From positions 558,001 to 622,000 of the forward strand of contig CAWEZC010000005.1 in the NCBI GenBank assembly GCA_963813495.1: a DNA stretch of 64,000 bases. Reading direction: 5' to 3'. Below, in pieces: positions 57,096 through 64,000 of this stretch; within the stretch, counting starts at the first letter, position 1, and the number at the start of each line of letters is the position of its first letter. The DNA is from JACVRW01 sp963813495 (GTDB lineage Bacteria; Actinomycetota; Thermoleophilia; Solirubrobacterales; Thermoleophilaceae). The notes beneath the pieces are model-generated. The model was not told where the DNA came from. It saw only the letters and a program-made list of their open reading frames with translations, and searched no databases. Both the position numbers and the translations under genes were made by a program.

Positions 57096-58844
57096 TTGAA
57101 GAAGCTCGTCCTCGCCGCGCTGGCGCTGCTCGCCATGGCGCCCGCAGTACAGGCCGCACCGCCTCGGCCCTTCGGCCACGCCTGCGTGCCGCAGAACGGC
57201 ACGCTGTTCTGCCCCACGGCCGGCGATGCCGCACGCGTGGCGAGCTTCGACGGCGTTCCCATCGACGTGGACGTGACCCTGCCGCCGCGTGGTGATGGCC
57301 CCTTTCCCGCGATCGTGCTGATGCACGGCTGGGGCGGCAACAAGGGCGCGTTCCAGGCCGCATCGCCGGAGGGCGGCGGGGGCGTCAACTTCCACTACAA
57401 CAACGTCTACTTCGCTCGCCAGGGCTACGCCGTGATCACTCCGAGCGCCCGGGGCTTCGGGCGCTCGTGCGGGGCGCGCGACTCCCGCACGTCGCCCGGC
57501 TGCGACCACGGCTGGGTGCGCCTGTCCGATCAGCGCTACGAAGTGCGCGACACCCAGCACCTGCTCGGCCTGCTCGCGGACCAGGGCGTGGTCAAGCCAC
57601 AGGCGATCGGCGTGTCCGGCATCTCCTACGGAGGCATCCAGAGCCTTAACCTGGCGCGCCTGCGCGATCGGATCAGGCTCCCCGACGGCTCATTTCGCCC
57701 CTGGCGCAGCCCGAAGGGCAAGGCGCTGCGCATCGCTGCCGCCTATCCGCGCTGGGGCGCCTCCGACCTCACCTATTCGCTGCAGCCCAACGGGCGCTAC
57801 CTCGACTCGCGTCCCTACCGGCGCGGGCAGAGCATCGAGCCCGCCGGAGTGGGCAAGCGCAGCTACACCGACGGCCTGTACGCGCTCGGCGGCCTCCAGG
57901 GCCTGCTGGCCCCCGAGGGCGGGCCATTCAGCGCCGACATCACACGCTGGAAGGCCCTCACCGACCGGGGCGAGCCCGCGCGCGCCGACGCCCTGCGCGT
58001 GGGCCGCGAGCTAAGCGCCTTCCACAGCGGTGCGGGACTCTCGGGCCCAAGCGCGCCGCTGCTCATCCAGAACGGCTGGACCGACGATCTCTTCCCCGCT
58101 CCCGAGGCGCTGAGGACCTACCGGACCCTGGAGGGCGTGAAGGGCGCGCACGTGAGCCTCCAACTGGCCGACCTCGGCCACGCGCGCGGCTCCAACAAGC
58201 CGGCGGTCGATCGCGCGTTCAACGCACAGGGAGCCCGATTCCTCGCGGCCTTCGTGAAGAAACGGGGACGTCCGCCCCGCCACCGCAGCGTCACTGCGTT
58301 CACGCAGACCTGCCCGCCCGAGGCACCGGCGGCCGGGCCGTTCCGCGCCTCCAGCTGGGACCGGCTGCACCCGCGCACCGAGACCATGAGGGCCACCCGC
58401 ACCCAGACGGTCAGCTCGGCCGGCGGCGATCCGGCGCAGCTGATCGACCCGATCTCCACCAGCTCGGCCTGCGCCACCGTGCCCGCCGGCGTCGCCGGGG
58501 GCACCGCCGTGGTCGAGCGGCGTGTGGGCAGGTCGTTCACCCTCCTGGGGCTTCCCACCGTGCGGGCCAAGATCAAGACCAAGGGCGACGGCGGTTTCAT
58601 CGCCGCGCGCCTGTGGGACGTCTCCGGCGGGCGCCAGACGCTGGTCTCGCGCGGCGTCTACCGCCTCACCGACGACCAGAGCGGCAGAATCGTCTTCCAG
58701 CTGTTCGGCAACGGCTGGCGTTTCGCCCGGGGCCACACGGCCAAGCTGGAGCTGGCCGGCAACGATCCGAACTTCCTGCGTACGAGCAACTTCGCGTTCT
58801 CGGTCCGGGCCCGGAACATCTCGGTGACGCTGCCGGCACGATAG
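57096..58844 (+). CDS. Secreted S15/CocE-type X-Pro dipeptidyl peptidase-like hydrolase
   Basis: 582 aa from TTG 57096, preceded by AGGAGGG. Signal peptide LVLAALALLAMAPAVQA. Alpha/beta hydrolase with oxyanion motif VLMHGWGGNKGAF, nucleophile Ser in GVSGISYGGIQSL, a later Asp in QNGWTDDLFP and His in LGHARGSN, then a C-terminal jelly-roll from about 430 with SRGVYRLTDDQSG and RFARGHTAKLELAGND, as in the X-Pro dipeptidyl peptidase C domain. Cysteines near CGARD and GCDHGW. Likely an extracellular ester or peptide hydrolase. Confidence 0.85.
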   Translation: MKKLVLAALALLAMAPAVQAAPPRPFGHACVPQNGTLFCPTAGDAARVASFDGVPIDVDVTLPPRGDGPFPAIVLMHGWGGNKGAFQAASPEGGGGVNFHYNNVYFARQGYAVITPSARGFGRSCGARDSRTSPGCDHGWVRLSDQRYEVRDTQHLLGLLADQGVVKPQAIGVSGISYGGIQSLNLARLRDRIRLPDGSFRPWRSPKGKALRIAAAYPRWGASDLTYSLQPNGRYLDSRPYRRGQSIEPAGVGKRSYTDGLYALGGLQGLLAPEGGPFSADITRWKALTDRGEPARADALRVGRELSAFHSGAGLSGPSAPLLIQNGWTDDLFPAPEALRTYRTLEGVKGAHVSLQLADLGHARGSNKPAVDRAFNAQGARFLAAFVKKRGRPPRHRSVTAFTQTCPPEAPAAGPFRASSWDRLHPRTETMRATRTQTVSSAGGDPAQLIDPISTSSACATVPAGVAGGTAVVERRVGRSFTLLGLPTVRAKIKTKGDGGFIAARLWDVSGGRQTLVSRGVYRLTDDQSGRIVFQLFGNGWRFARGHTAKLELAGNDPNFLRTSNFAFSVRARNISVTLPAR

Positions 58845-58873
58845 GAACCACCGGCAGCTATCGTGGCTCCCCG

Positions 58874-59761
58874 GTGAACGAAGAGCGAGTCCACACCAAC
58901 GGGGTAGAGATCGTCTACGAGACGCTCGGCGACCCCTCCGGTACGCCGCTGCTGCTCGTCATGGGCCTCGGCATGCAGCTGATCCATTGGGATCGCGAGC
59001 TGTGCGAGCAGCTGGTGGAGCGCGGCTTCTACGTGATCCGCTTCGACAACCGCGATGCCGGGCGCTCAACGCAGATCGACGCGCCGGTCCCTCCGATCAT
59101 GCGGGCGATGGCCGGCTTCGCCATCGATTCGCCCTACCTGCTCGACGACATGGCCGACGACGCCTTCGGCCTTCTCGATCACCTCGGCATCGAGCGCGTC
59201 CACGTGCTGGGGGCCTCGATGGGCGGCATGGTCGCCCAGACGATGGCAATTCGGCGCCCCGAGCGGGTGCTGTCGCTCGTCTCCCTCATGTCGACGACGG
59301 GCGAGCGTCGGGCCGGGATGCCCAAGCTGCGCGTGTGGAGCGTGCTCACCCGGCGTGCCCCCAGCGACCGCGCCGGGTACGTCGAGCACTTCGTCCGCGT
59401 ATTCCGGATGATCGGCTCCCCGGGCTTCGACCACGACGAGGCGCGCACCCGTGAGCTCGCCGGCGCGACCTACGACCGCGGCCATCATCCGGCGGGCACG
59501 GCCCGCCAGCTGGCGGCGATCATGGCCTCCGGCGACCGCACTCCCCACCTGCGCGAGCTGCGGCTGCCGACCAAGGTGATCCACGGCACCGACGACCCGC
59601 TCGTCCCCTTCCGCGGCGGCGCGGCCACCGCCCGTGCCATAGCCGGCGCCGAGTTGATTGCGATACCGGGCATGGGCCACGACCTGCCGCGCGAGGTATG
59701 GCCGAAGCTGGTCGATTCATTGGTCGCCAACGTCGGCCATACCGCCGGCCAGCCGGCCTGA
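58874..59761 (+). CDS. Alpha/beta hydrolase
   Basis: 295 aa from GTG 58874. The start is supported by TATCGT 9 nt before (short leader). The longer frame back to 58613 is the preceding gene's shadow. Oxyanion part LLLVMGLGMQLIHWDRE, Asp-containing FDNRDAGRST, nucleophile Ser in VLGASMGGMVAQTMA, later Asp in IHGTDDPLVP and His in GMGHDLP. Resembles epoxide-hydrolase or haloalkane-type lipolytic enzymes. Substrate not predictable. It converges with the ligase-like gene (10 bp between stops). Confidence 0.9.
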   Translation: MNEERVHTNGVEIVYETLGDPSGTPLLLVMGLGMQLIHWDRELCEQLVERGFYVIRFDNRDAGRSTQIDAPVPPIMRAMAGFAIDSPYLLDDMADDAFGLLDHLGIERVHVLGASMGGMVAQTMAIRRPERVLSLVSLMSTTGERRAGMPKLRVWSVLTRRAPSDRAGYVEHFVRVFRMIGSPGFDHDEARTRELAGATYDRGHHPAGTARQLAAIMASGDRTPHLRELRLPTKVIHGTDDPLVPFRGGAATARAIAGAELIAIPGMGHDLPREVWPKLVDSLVANVGHTAGQPA

Positions 59762-59771
59762 ACGGCGCCCG

Positions 59772-60527
59772 CTACTCCGAGGGAGGACGGTGCTCGGGCG
59801 CCAGCCGGCGCGCCAGCGCCAGCGTGTCGTCGTCGAGCTCGGCCTCGACCATGTCGTAGTCGCGCGCGTACTCCTGGATCAGGGCATCCCCAACCTCGGT
59901 CCAGCCTGCCGCCACGCCCTCGGCCGCCACCGAACCGGTGACCTCGGGACGCCAGTCCAGGCCCAGCGCGCGATAGACCGGTGTCAGCACCTGCCGGATG
60001 CGTTCCTCGCCGGCAACCACCAGCACCACCCCGGTGTGCGAGCCACCGGCCACCACGCGCTGGCCCACGCCGGCCAGCTTGGATGCGCCGCGGGCGTTGA
60101 CGCTGAAGCGGCCGGGGCAGTACTCCCCGGGCACCTCCCCCACGCGGGCCTCCACTCCAAGGGTGCGCAAGGCCGCGGCAATCCGCTCAGAGGTGCGTTC
60201 GAAGCGCTCGCGGATGCGCTCGCGCGGCTCGGGGTCGGGCATCGCGTGCCCGAGCTCGATCGTGTCCTCGTGGAAGATGGCGGCGCGGCCGCCGGCCAGG
60301 CGCACCACTGCCTCGAAGCCCTCGGCGCGCGCCGCGCGCACGGCGTCCGGGTAGCCGGGGACCACGAGGTCACGCTTGGCGAAGGCCACGAACGCTCCGG
60401 GCTGGGCCAGCCGCAGCGTTTCCGGCAGCTCCCCCGCCCCGACACGCAGCATCAGCGCACGCGAGACGGCGGTGTCGAGCGCCGGGTCCTCCTCGAAGGA
60501 GCGGGTCAGCAGTCTCAGGCGGGGCAC
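59772..60527 (-). CDS. Lipoate-protein ligase / octanoyltransferase-like (BPL/LplA/LipM) protein
   Basis: 251 aa, ATG at 60527. BPL/LplA fold: FVAFAKRDLV, RLAGGRAAIFHEDTIELGHA, EYCPGRFSVNARGASKLAGVGQR, and GVVLVVAGEERIRQVLTPVYRALGL. The Cys in EYCPGRFS lies where LipM-type octanoyltransferases keep their acyl-acceptor Cys. It could move octanoyl or lipoyl groups to lipoyl domains. It is the last gene of a short minus-strand run with the MIP18-like Fe-S gene, a pairing that makes sense since lipoyl synthase needs Fe-S clusters. Confidence 0.82.
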   Translation of the reverse strand: MPRLRLLTRSFEEDPALDTAVSRALMLRVGAGELPETLRLAQPGAFVAFAKRDLVVPGYPDAVRAARAEGFEAVVRLAGGRAAIFHEDTIELGHAMPDPEPRERIRERFERTSERIAAALRTLGVEARVGEVPGEYCPGRFSVNARGASKLAGVGQRVVAGGSHTGVVLVVAGEERIRQVLTPVYRALGLDWRPEVTGSVAAEGVAAGWTEVGDALIQEYARDYDMVEAELDDDTLALARRLAPEHRPPSE

Positions 60528-60540
60528 GCCCGAAACCTGT

Positions 60541-60681
60541 TCACGCCCTCATGCAGAAATCGGCGGCTGCGATCAGCTCGTCCACGGTTGCGGCGTCGTC
60601 TTCGGCTTCGAAAGCCAGGGTCCGTCTCCCGATCGGGCCTGTCCTGGCGTATCGGCAGATCAGCCGCGGCCGTAGGGCCAC
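60541..60681 (-). CDS. Possible small ORF between the MIP18-like and LplA-like genes
   Basis: 46 codons from GTG 60681 to TGA 60541, reading ALRPRLICRYARTGPIGRR, then TLAFEAEDDAATVDELIAAA and DFCMRA. It starts 4 bp after the upstream stop and ends 13 bp before the downstream start, filling an otherwise empty gap on the same strand. GC at third codon positions is lower than in its neighbours, so it is only a candidate. No family recognised. Confidence 0.35.
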   Translation of the reverse strand: MALRPRLICRYARTGPIGRRTLAFEAEDDAATVDELIAAADFCMRA

Positions 60682-60685
60682 CGGC

Positions 60686-60988
60686 TCAGAAGCCCAGCGC
60701 GAACTTGGCCTCTTCGCTCATGAGCTCCGGCGTCCACGGGGGCGAGAAGGTCATCTTGGGGTAGACGGCCTCGACACCGTCCAGCTCACCCACGAACTCC
60801 TCCATCTGCTCGGCCACCTGGGGCCCGATCGGGCAGCCGGGCGACGTGAGCGTGAAGCTGATGAACACGTCGCTGCCCTCGACCTCCACGCCGTAGATGA
60901 GACCGAGCTCCACGAAGTCGAGTCCCAGTTCGGGATCGATCACGTTGGTGAGGGCCTCCTGCACGTCGTCAGCGGTGACGGTCGCCAT
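60686..60988 (-). CDS. sufT: MIP18/DUF59-family Fe-S assembly protein (SufT/PaaD-like)
   Basis: 100 aa, ATG at 60988 (TATCCT-N6-ATG). Matches the MIP18 (DUF59) family: VQEALTNVIDPELGLDFVELGLIYGVEV with the conserved DPE, then SPGCPIGPQVAEQMEEF with the reactive Cys. SufT proteins help mature Fe-S enzymes. In many actinobacteria this gene closes the suf operon; here it is about 14 kb away, on the other strand, ahead of a lipoate-ligase-like gene. Complete. Confidence 0.86.
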   Translation of the reverse strand: MATVTADDVQEALTNVIDPELGLDFVELGLIYGVEVEGSDVFISFTLTSPGCPIGPQVAEQMEEFVGELDGVEAVYPKMTFSPPWTPELMSEEAKFALGF

Positions 60989-60994
60989 AGGACG

Positions 60995-61000
60995 AGGATA
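60995..61000 (-). promoter_or_regulatory. Leaderless -10 for the MIP18-like gene
   Basis: TATCCT, 6 nt, then ATG 60988. It faces the leaderless -10 of fxsA (61002-61007); only one base lies between the two hexamers. Confidence 0.6.
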
Positions 61001-61001
61001 G

Positions 61002-61007
61002 TAGGGT
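61002..61007 (+). promoter_or_regulatory. Leaderless -10 for fxsA
   Basis: TAGGGT, 7 nt, then ATG 61015. Back-to-back with the divergent MIP18-like promoter. Confidence 0.6.
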
Positions 61008-61014
61008 CAATCGA

Positions 61015-61482
61015 ATGCCACTCGTCGCGCTCATCGCGATCTTCATCGTGGTGCCGCTCGCGGAGCTCTACGTGATCCTGAAGGTGGGCGATTCCATCGG
61101 AGTGGGGTGGACAATCCTGCTGCTGGTGGTCGATTCGCTGCTCGGTTCGCTGCTGCTTCGCGCCCAGGGCCGCAGCGTCTGGAAGCGCTTCAACACCGCG
61201 CTGGGCGAGGGGAAGATGCCGCACCGCGAGGTGCTCGACGGCGTGCTCGTGATCTTCGGCGGTGCATTCCTGCTCACCCCCGGCTTCCTCACCGACATCG
61301 TCGGGCTCGTCCTGCTGATCCCGCCGACCCGCGCCGTCGTGAGGGGCCTGGTGGCGCGCCGCCTGGGGCAGCGCGTGGCCGTGGGGGTGGTCAATCGCAG
61401 CCGGCGCCCGACCGGAGGGGATTTCGACGTCGAGGGCAGCGCCACCGAGGACGACCGGCCGCCGAGAGGCCTCGATCGGTGA
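61015..61482 (+). CDS. fxsA: FxsA family membrane protein
   Basis: 155 aa, ATG at 61015. Opens LVALIAIFIVVPLAELYVILKVGDSIGVGWTILL, the FxsA core with its ELY motif, then GEGKMPHREVLDGVLVIFGGAFLLTPGFLTDIVG and LLIPPTRAVVR. FxsA counters F-exclusion of phage T7 in E. coli, but the physiological role is unknown. Three or so membrane helices. Stop overlaps the following GTG start by 4 bp. Confidence 0.88.
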   Translation: MPLVALIAIFIVVPLAELYVILKVGDSIGVGWTILLLVVDSLLGSLLLRAQGRSVWKRFNTALGEGKMPHREVLDGVLVIFGGAFLLTPGFLTDIVGLVLLIPPTRAVVRGLVARRLGQRVAVGVVNRSRRPTGGDFDVEGSATEDDRPPRGLDR

Positions 61483-62186
61483 GCGCCCCGGCGCTCGCAC
61501 TCTCCTTCTTCGACCCCGACCACGAGATTCACGGGACGGCGAGGTCGGGGGCCACGATCCTGTTCGAGGGGCGCCGCCCGCGTACCCTGCCCGAGGGACC
61601 GACCTTCGAGCCCTCGTCCGGCGGCGTGCGGGCGCTGCTGGACGGAGAGCTGGACCTGGAGGTCGAACCGTTCTCGGAGGCCGTCGGCCTCGACGGGCTG
61701 AGCGTGCGGCTGTGCCGCGTACGGGGTGAGGCCGCCGGACGCCGGGTGCAGTGCCTGGGCACGCTGGCCGAGACGGCCGCCCCGCCGCGCTGGGACGAGC
61801 TCGACGCGCTGCGCACGATCTCCGCGCTGGTCGACGAGGAGCATGCGCTGCTGGCGCTCGCGCGGCGCCCGCGCGGGGCGCTCGGGCACGGCCAGGAGAG
61901 CGTGACCGCGCAGCTGCTCGAGGACGGCGCCTTCGTGGCGGTAGAGGAGGCGCGCCTGTCCACCGTCTACGACGGCGACGGGCGCCAGCGCAGCGCCGGG
62001 CTCGAGCTGTGGATGGCGGGCGAGGACTATCCGCGTCGCGGCTCGGGCGTGGTGGTGGCCGGCTCCTCGCTGAAGCTCGAGGACCTGGACGTGCACGCCG
62101 CTGTGTTTCGCTGGCAGCTCGAGGGCCGCGAGGGCATCGGAGCCTATGAGCTGATGGCACGCACCGAACCGCCGATCGCGGCGTGA
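61479..62186 (+). CDS. Uncharacterised beta-rich protein
   Basis: 235 aa from GTG 61479 (GTGA overlap with fxsA). No family recognised with confidence. Mostly beta strands with repeated charged turns: ALSFFDPDHEIHGTARSGATI, LDGELDLEVEPFSEAVGL, RVQCLGTLAETAAP, VAVEEARLSTVYDGDG, VHAAVFRWQLEGREG. The pattern is like lipocalin or DUF7064-type barrels, a guess. The stop overlaps the HAD gene start by 4 bp, so three genes (fxsA, this, HAD) form a coupled plus-strand operon. Confidence 0.65.
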   Translation: MSAPALALSFFDPDHEIHGTARSGATILFEGRRPRTLPEGPTFEPSSGGVRALLDGELDLEVEPFSEAVGLDGLSVRLCRVRGEAAGRRVQCLGTLAETAAPPRWDELDALRTISALVDEEHALLALARRPRGALGHGQESVTAQLLEDGAFVAVEEARLSTVYDGDGRQRSAGLELWMAGEDYPRRGSGVVVAGSSLKLEDLDVHAAVFRWQLEGREGIGAYELMARTEPPIAA

Positions 62187-62809
62187 CGCGCGTCCTGATC
62201 AGCGACTTCGGTGGGGTGCTCACCTCGCCGCTGCAGGAGGGCTTTCTCGCCTACCAGGAGGAATCGGGCGTGTCCCTCACCGAGCTCGGCCTGGCGATGG
62301 CCAGGGCCGCCGAGGAACACGGCGACCATCCGTTGTTCGTACTCGAGCGCGGCGAGATCACGGAGACCGAGTTCCGCGACCGCATCGAGCGCCACCTGGA
62401 GGCGGGCTTCGACCTGAGCCGCCTGCGGACCCTCTATTTCGACCGCCTCGATCCCAGCCACGAGATGATCGACTACGTCCGAGAGTTGCGAGGGCGCGGG
62501 GTGCGGACCGCCCTGCTTACCAACAACGTGCGCGAATGGGAGCCGCTGTGGCGCTCCAAACTGCCCGAGATCGACGAGTTGTTCGAGGTGGTGGTCGACT
62601 CGGCCTTCGTCGGGCTGCGCAAGCCCGACCCGGCCATCTACGAGCTGACGCTCGAGCGCCTGGGCGATGGCGTAGCGGCGAGCGACTGCGTGTTCGTGGA
62701 CGATCTGGCGCTCAACTGTGAGGCCGCACGCGCGCTGGGCATGGCAGCAGTGCAGTTCCTCAACCCGGCACAGGCGATCCCCGAGATCGACTCAGCGCTG
62801 GCCCAGTAG
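62183..62809 (+). CDS. HAD-superfamily hydrolase (haloacid dehalogenase / epoxide hydrolase N-type)
   Basis: 208 aa, GTG at 62183. HAD motif I reads SDFGGVLTSP, so the second Asp of DxD is Gly as in the DxGGVL subgroup; motif II LLTNN; motif III Lys in LRKPDPAIYEL; motif IV FVDDLALNCEAARALGM. Cap region is inserted after motif I (QEGFLAYQEESG). Probably a phosphatase or dehalogenase-like enzyme of unknown substrate. Convergent with the TetR gene (18-bp overlap). Confidence 0.86.
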   Translation: MTRVLISDFGGVLTSPLQEGFLAYQEESGVSLTELGLAMARAAEEHGDHPLFVLERGEITETEFRDRIERHLEAGFDLSRLRTLYFDRLDPSHEMIDYVRELRGRGVRTALLTNNVREWEPLWRSKLPEIDELFEVVVDSAFVGLRKPDPAIYELTLERLGDGVAASDCVFVDDLALNCEAARALGMAAVQFLNPAQAIPEIDSALAQ

Positions 62810-63394
62810 CGCGGCCAGCGTGCGGCGCATCGCTGCCCGCGCGCGCTCGGTGCCGAGCCCCTGATGGGCGCGGTAATCCTCCCACGCCGGCCAGGCGCTC
62901 GCCGACACCAGCGCGGCCAGCAACACGCTGCGCTCGCCGCGCTCGACCCGCTCGAGCTCGCGCCGGAACACGCGCTCGACGTCGGTGGCCGCCCCGCGGC
63001 GGGCGGTGGTCAGCCAGCCCGCCACGACGTCCGATTCGTGCTCGAGCAGCAGGGCGGCGCGTCGCACCGGCGTGATCTGCTCCAGCACGGCGGCGCGCCG
63101 CAGGGTGAACTCGTCGATGCGCTCGGCCAGCGGACGAGAGGCGTCGACGGGCACCGTGCCGGTGACCACCTGCTCGTACTGCTGGCGGGCCACGGCCTCG
63201 AACAGCGCCTCGCGGTCGGGGAAGTGCTGGAAGACGGAACGCTCCGAGACACCCGCCCGCTCGGCGATGCGCTCCGCGGTGGGCCGCAGCTCGCCGTCCT
63301 CCAGGAGCGCGAAGAGCGCATTCACGAGCGCCTGGCGCGTGCGCTCCGCCCGGACCGTGCGGCCATCCTTGTGGGCCTGGGTCCCCGGCTCCAT
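62792..63394 (-). CDS. TetR-family transcriptional regulator
   Basis: 200 aa, ATG at 63394. N-terminal helix-turn-helix: RTRQALVNALFALLEDGELRPTAERIAERAGVSERSVFQHFPDREAL (residues about 18-65). The C-terminal 130 residues are the ligand/dimerisation helices. Start context TATTCT-N6-ATG is leaderless. A perfect 11-bp palindrome (CCTCGGCGAGG, 63411-63421) 17 bp before the gene is a possible autoregulatory operator. The ligand is unknown; possible targets are the HAD operon and the RNA gene. Confidence 0.9.
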   Translation of the reverse strand: MEPGTQAHKDGRTVRAERTRQALVNALFALLEDGELRPTAERIAERAGVSERSVFQHFPDREALFEAVARQQYEQVVTGTVPVDASRPLAERIDEFTLRRAAVLEQITPVRRAALLLEHESDVVAGWLTTARRGAATDVERVFRRELERVERGERSVLLAALVSASAWPAWEDYRAHQGLGTERARAAMRRTLAALLGQR

Positions 63395-63400
63395 CGAGGA

Positions 63401-63421
63401 AGAATAGACCCCTCGGCGAGG
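63401..63421 (-). promoter_or_regulatory. Leaderless -10 and palindrome before tetR
   Basis: TATTCT (63406-63401), 6 nt, ATG 63394. Just upstream lies CCTCGGCGAGG (63411-63421), an 11-bp perfect palindrome with one central base, well placed to cover the promoter. Confidence 0.45.
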
Positions 63422-63461
63422 CCTTTTCCCGTAAAGAGCGGCATAAGTCTAAACGGGGCTA

Positions 63462-63490
63462 TTGACCGCCACGAGGGGTGCTGGTCTACT
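63462..63490 (+). promoter_or_regulatory. Promoter of the candidate small RNA
   Basis: TTGACC (63462-63467), 17-nt spacer, TCTACT (63485-63490). The predicted +1 falls at 63497-63498, exactly where the closing stem of the RNA starts. Confidence 0.6.
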
Positions 63491-63497
63491 GCCGGTC

Positions 63498-63617
63498 GAG
63501 ACGCGGACCGAGCGCAGAGAGCGAAGCCAAGGGGTTGTAAGGCTCGCCCCGCAGAACCGGAGGCCTCGGCCAAAGGGAAGCGGACCCCAAGCGCGGAGTC
63601 TGCGTCTCATTTTTTTT
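63498..63617 (+). ncRNA. Candidate stand-alone structured small RNA (about 120 nt)
   Basis: No protein frame explains this stretch. GAGACGCGGAC (63498-63508) pairs with GTCTGCGTCTC (63598-63608): 10 Watson-Crick pairs and one G-U. Inside, a 3x3 internal loop and a second pairing GCGC/GCGC (63512-63515 with 63591-63594) lengthen the rod; GGGG at 63531-63534 could pair with either of two CCCC runs. The stem is followed at once by A and T8 (63610-63617), an intrinsic-terminator tail that is rare in this GC-rich window. A promoter ends at 63490. It lacks the GGAAG-type apical motif of SRP RNA and is too short for tmRNA or RNase P RNA. A 6S-like role is possible but unproven. Confidence 0.55.
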
Positions 63618-63638
63618 GCCCTGGCGCGCCCGGAAGTC

Positions 63639-64000
63639 CTACCGCGTGCCGTCCCTCTCTCGCAGCTCCTGCTTGGCCTTCTTGCGAAAGCGCATGATCT
63701 TGGACGCGTTGAGCCGGTACCTGCGCAGCATGGAGCTCGGCGGCAGCTCGAAGCCGCCCACCAGCTTGTGCGGAATCAGCGCCCAGCCATCGTTGTCGGC
63801 GACGAGGTCTCCGCGCACCTGAAAGTTGCGCTGCCATAGGAAGTCCGGGTGGTGGTCGTGGGCAGTCAGACAGGCCAGGCCCGGCTCGATCGGGAGCCCC
63901 AGAACGCCCGCGCCCATCCGAATCCGCCGGGCCTGCCGATCGACGGTGATGGGCAGGCGCACGGCGAAGGGGAAACCGTCGGGCGCGATCAGGGACAGTA
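63639..64000 (-). CDS. Split-barrel FMN-binding-like protein, 5' end beyond the window
   Basis: The frame is open to the window edge (residues LSLIAPDGFPFAVRLPITVD precede the internal GTG at 63962), so the true start lies outside. Visible part about 120 aa: PDGFPFAVRLPITVDR, HDHHPDFLWQRNFQVRGDLV, then a basic C-terminal helix ASKIMRFRKKAKQEL. The pattern PDGFP followed by strands resembles pyridoxamine 5'-phosphate oxidase-like split barrels (FMN or F420). It converges on the small RNA gene, whose T8 tail is 21 bp from its stop. Confidence 0.55.
   Translation of the reverse strand, partial: LSLIAPDGFPFAVRLPITVDRQARRIRMGAGVLGLPIEPGLACLTAHDHHPDFLWQRNFQVRGDLVADNDGWALIPHKLVGGFELPPSSMLRRYRLNASKIMRFRKKAKQELRERDGTR

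Noticed and set aside
62183..62809. HAD enzyme as inactive because motif I lacks the second Asp
   Set aside because: DxGGVL without the second Asp is normal in the dehalogenase/epoxide hydrolase-N subgroup, so this is not an oddity.
63498..63617. The small RNA as SRP (4.5S) RNA, tmRNA or RNase P RNA
   Set aside because: No CAGG..GGAAGG apical motif of SRP RNA, no tRNA-like ends or length of tmRNA, no GAGGAAAGTC-type P RNA core.
1..64000. CRISPR arrays, tRNAs, rRNAs, insertion sequences or phage genes
   Set aside because: No regularly spaced repeats, no cloverleaf or TTCRANTCC-type T-arm, no transposase or integrase motif was seen on either strand.

Overview
The window is GC-rich, gene-dense bacterial chromosome with strongly GC-biased third codon positions, many GTG and TTG starts and many 1-20 bp gene overlaps. 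Gene content (SufU-type SUF system with an Rrf2 regulator, CysO/CysM/Mec sulfur-carrier cysteine synthesis, R2-like ligand-binding oxidase, WS/DGAT acyltransferase, Flp-type pilin) points to an actinobacterium. I infer class Thermoleophilia (Solirubrobacterales-like), but there is no rRNA or other phylogenetic marker here to prove it. I found no tRNA, rRNA, CRISPR array, insertion sequence, integrase or phage gene; this is core-like chromosome with a few decayed genes.

Layout. 0-7.3 kb (minus strand): tldD/pmbA with two small partners, a CDF metal transporter, rdgB-rph-murI and a Flp pilin. 7.5-11.2 kb (plus): frameshifted asparagine synthetase, glycosyltransferase, a small helical protein and a zinc-ribbon/TM/SPOR protein. 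11.2-20.7 kb: histone-deacetylase-like amidohydrolase, nadB, flavin reductase, R2lox-like diiron oxidase, an orphan Cys/His protein, a hydantoinase operon with a beta-hydroxyacid dehydrogenase, and a DUF1802 protein. 20.7-30.2 kb (mostly minus): NmrA-like reductase behind a strong promoter with paired repeats, DUF2237, ECF sigma factor with beta-propeller anti-sigma candidate, a HExxH protein, a GAF-GAF-GGDEF-GAF-HD-GYP protein and two acyl-CoA dehydrogenases.

30.2-36.3 kb: a sulfur-carrier cysteine biosynthesis set on the minus strand (Mec-like JAMM protease, CysM-like synthase, CysO-like carrier ending in GG, rhodanese-E1 activator), with a plus-strand run of two ferritin-like proteins, a cupredoxin and TatA set inside it. 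36.5-39.6 kb: NarL-type two-component pair, SCO1-like protein, nucleotidyltransferase. 39.7-47.0 kb: Rrf2 regulator and sufC-sufD-sufS-sufU, three unrelated genes, then sufB; a SufT-like MIP18 protein lies apart near 60.8 kb. The window therefore holds both a thiocarboxylate cysteine pathway and the Fe-S cluster machinery that consumes cysteine.

47-64 kb: decayed NTF2-like gene, GH16-like protein, SRPBCC proteins, lipase, methyltransferase, two related secreted proteins, a thioredoxin-fold protein without its cysteines, ispH, M28 peptidase, WS/DGAT, S15-like hydrolase, LplA/LipM-like ligase, FxsA, a HAD hydrolase, TetR, a likely free-standing small RNA gene (63498-63617), and a truncated split-barrel protein at the window edge.

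Two cross-cutting observations stand out. At least eight starts show a TANNNT hexamer exactly 6-7 nt before ATG/GTG, the signature of leaderless actinobacterial promoters, including two divergent pairs facing each other across about 25 bp. The RNA at 63.5 kb has its own promoter, an 11-bp closing stem that begins at the predicted +1, and a T8 tail.
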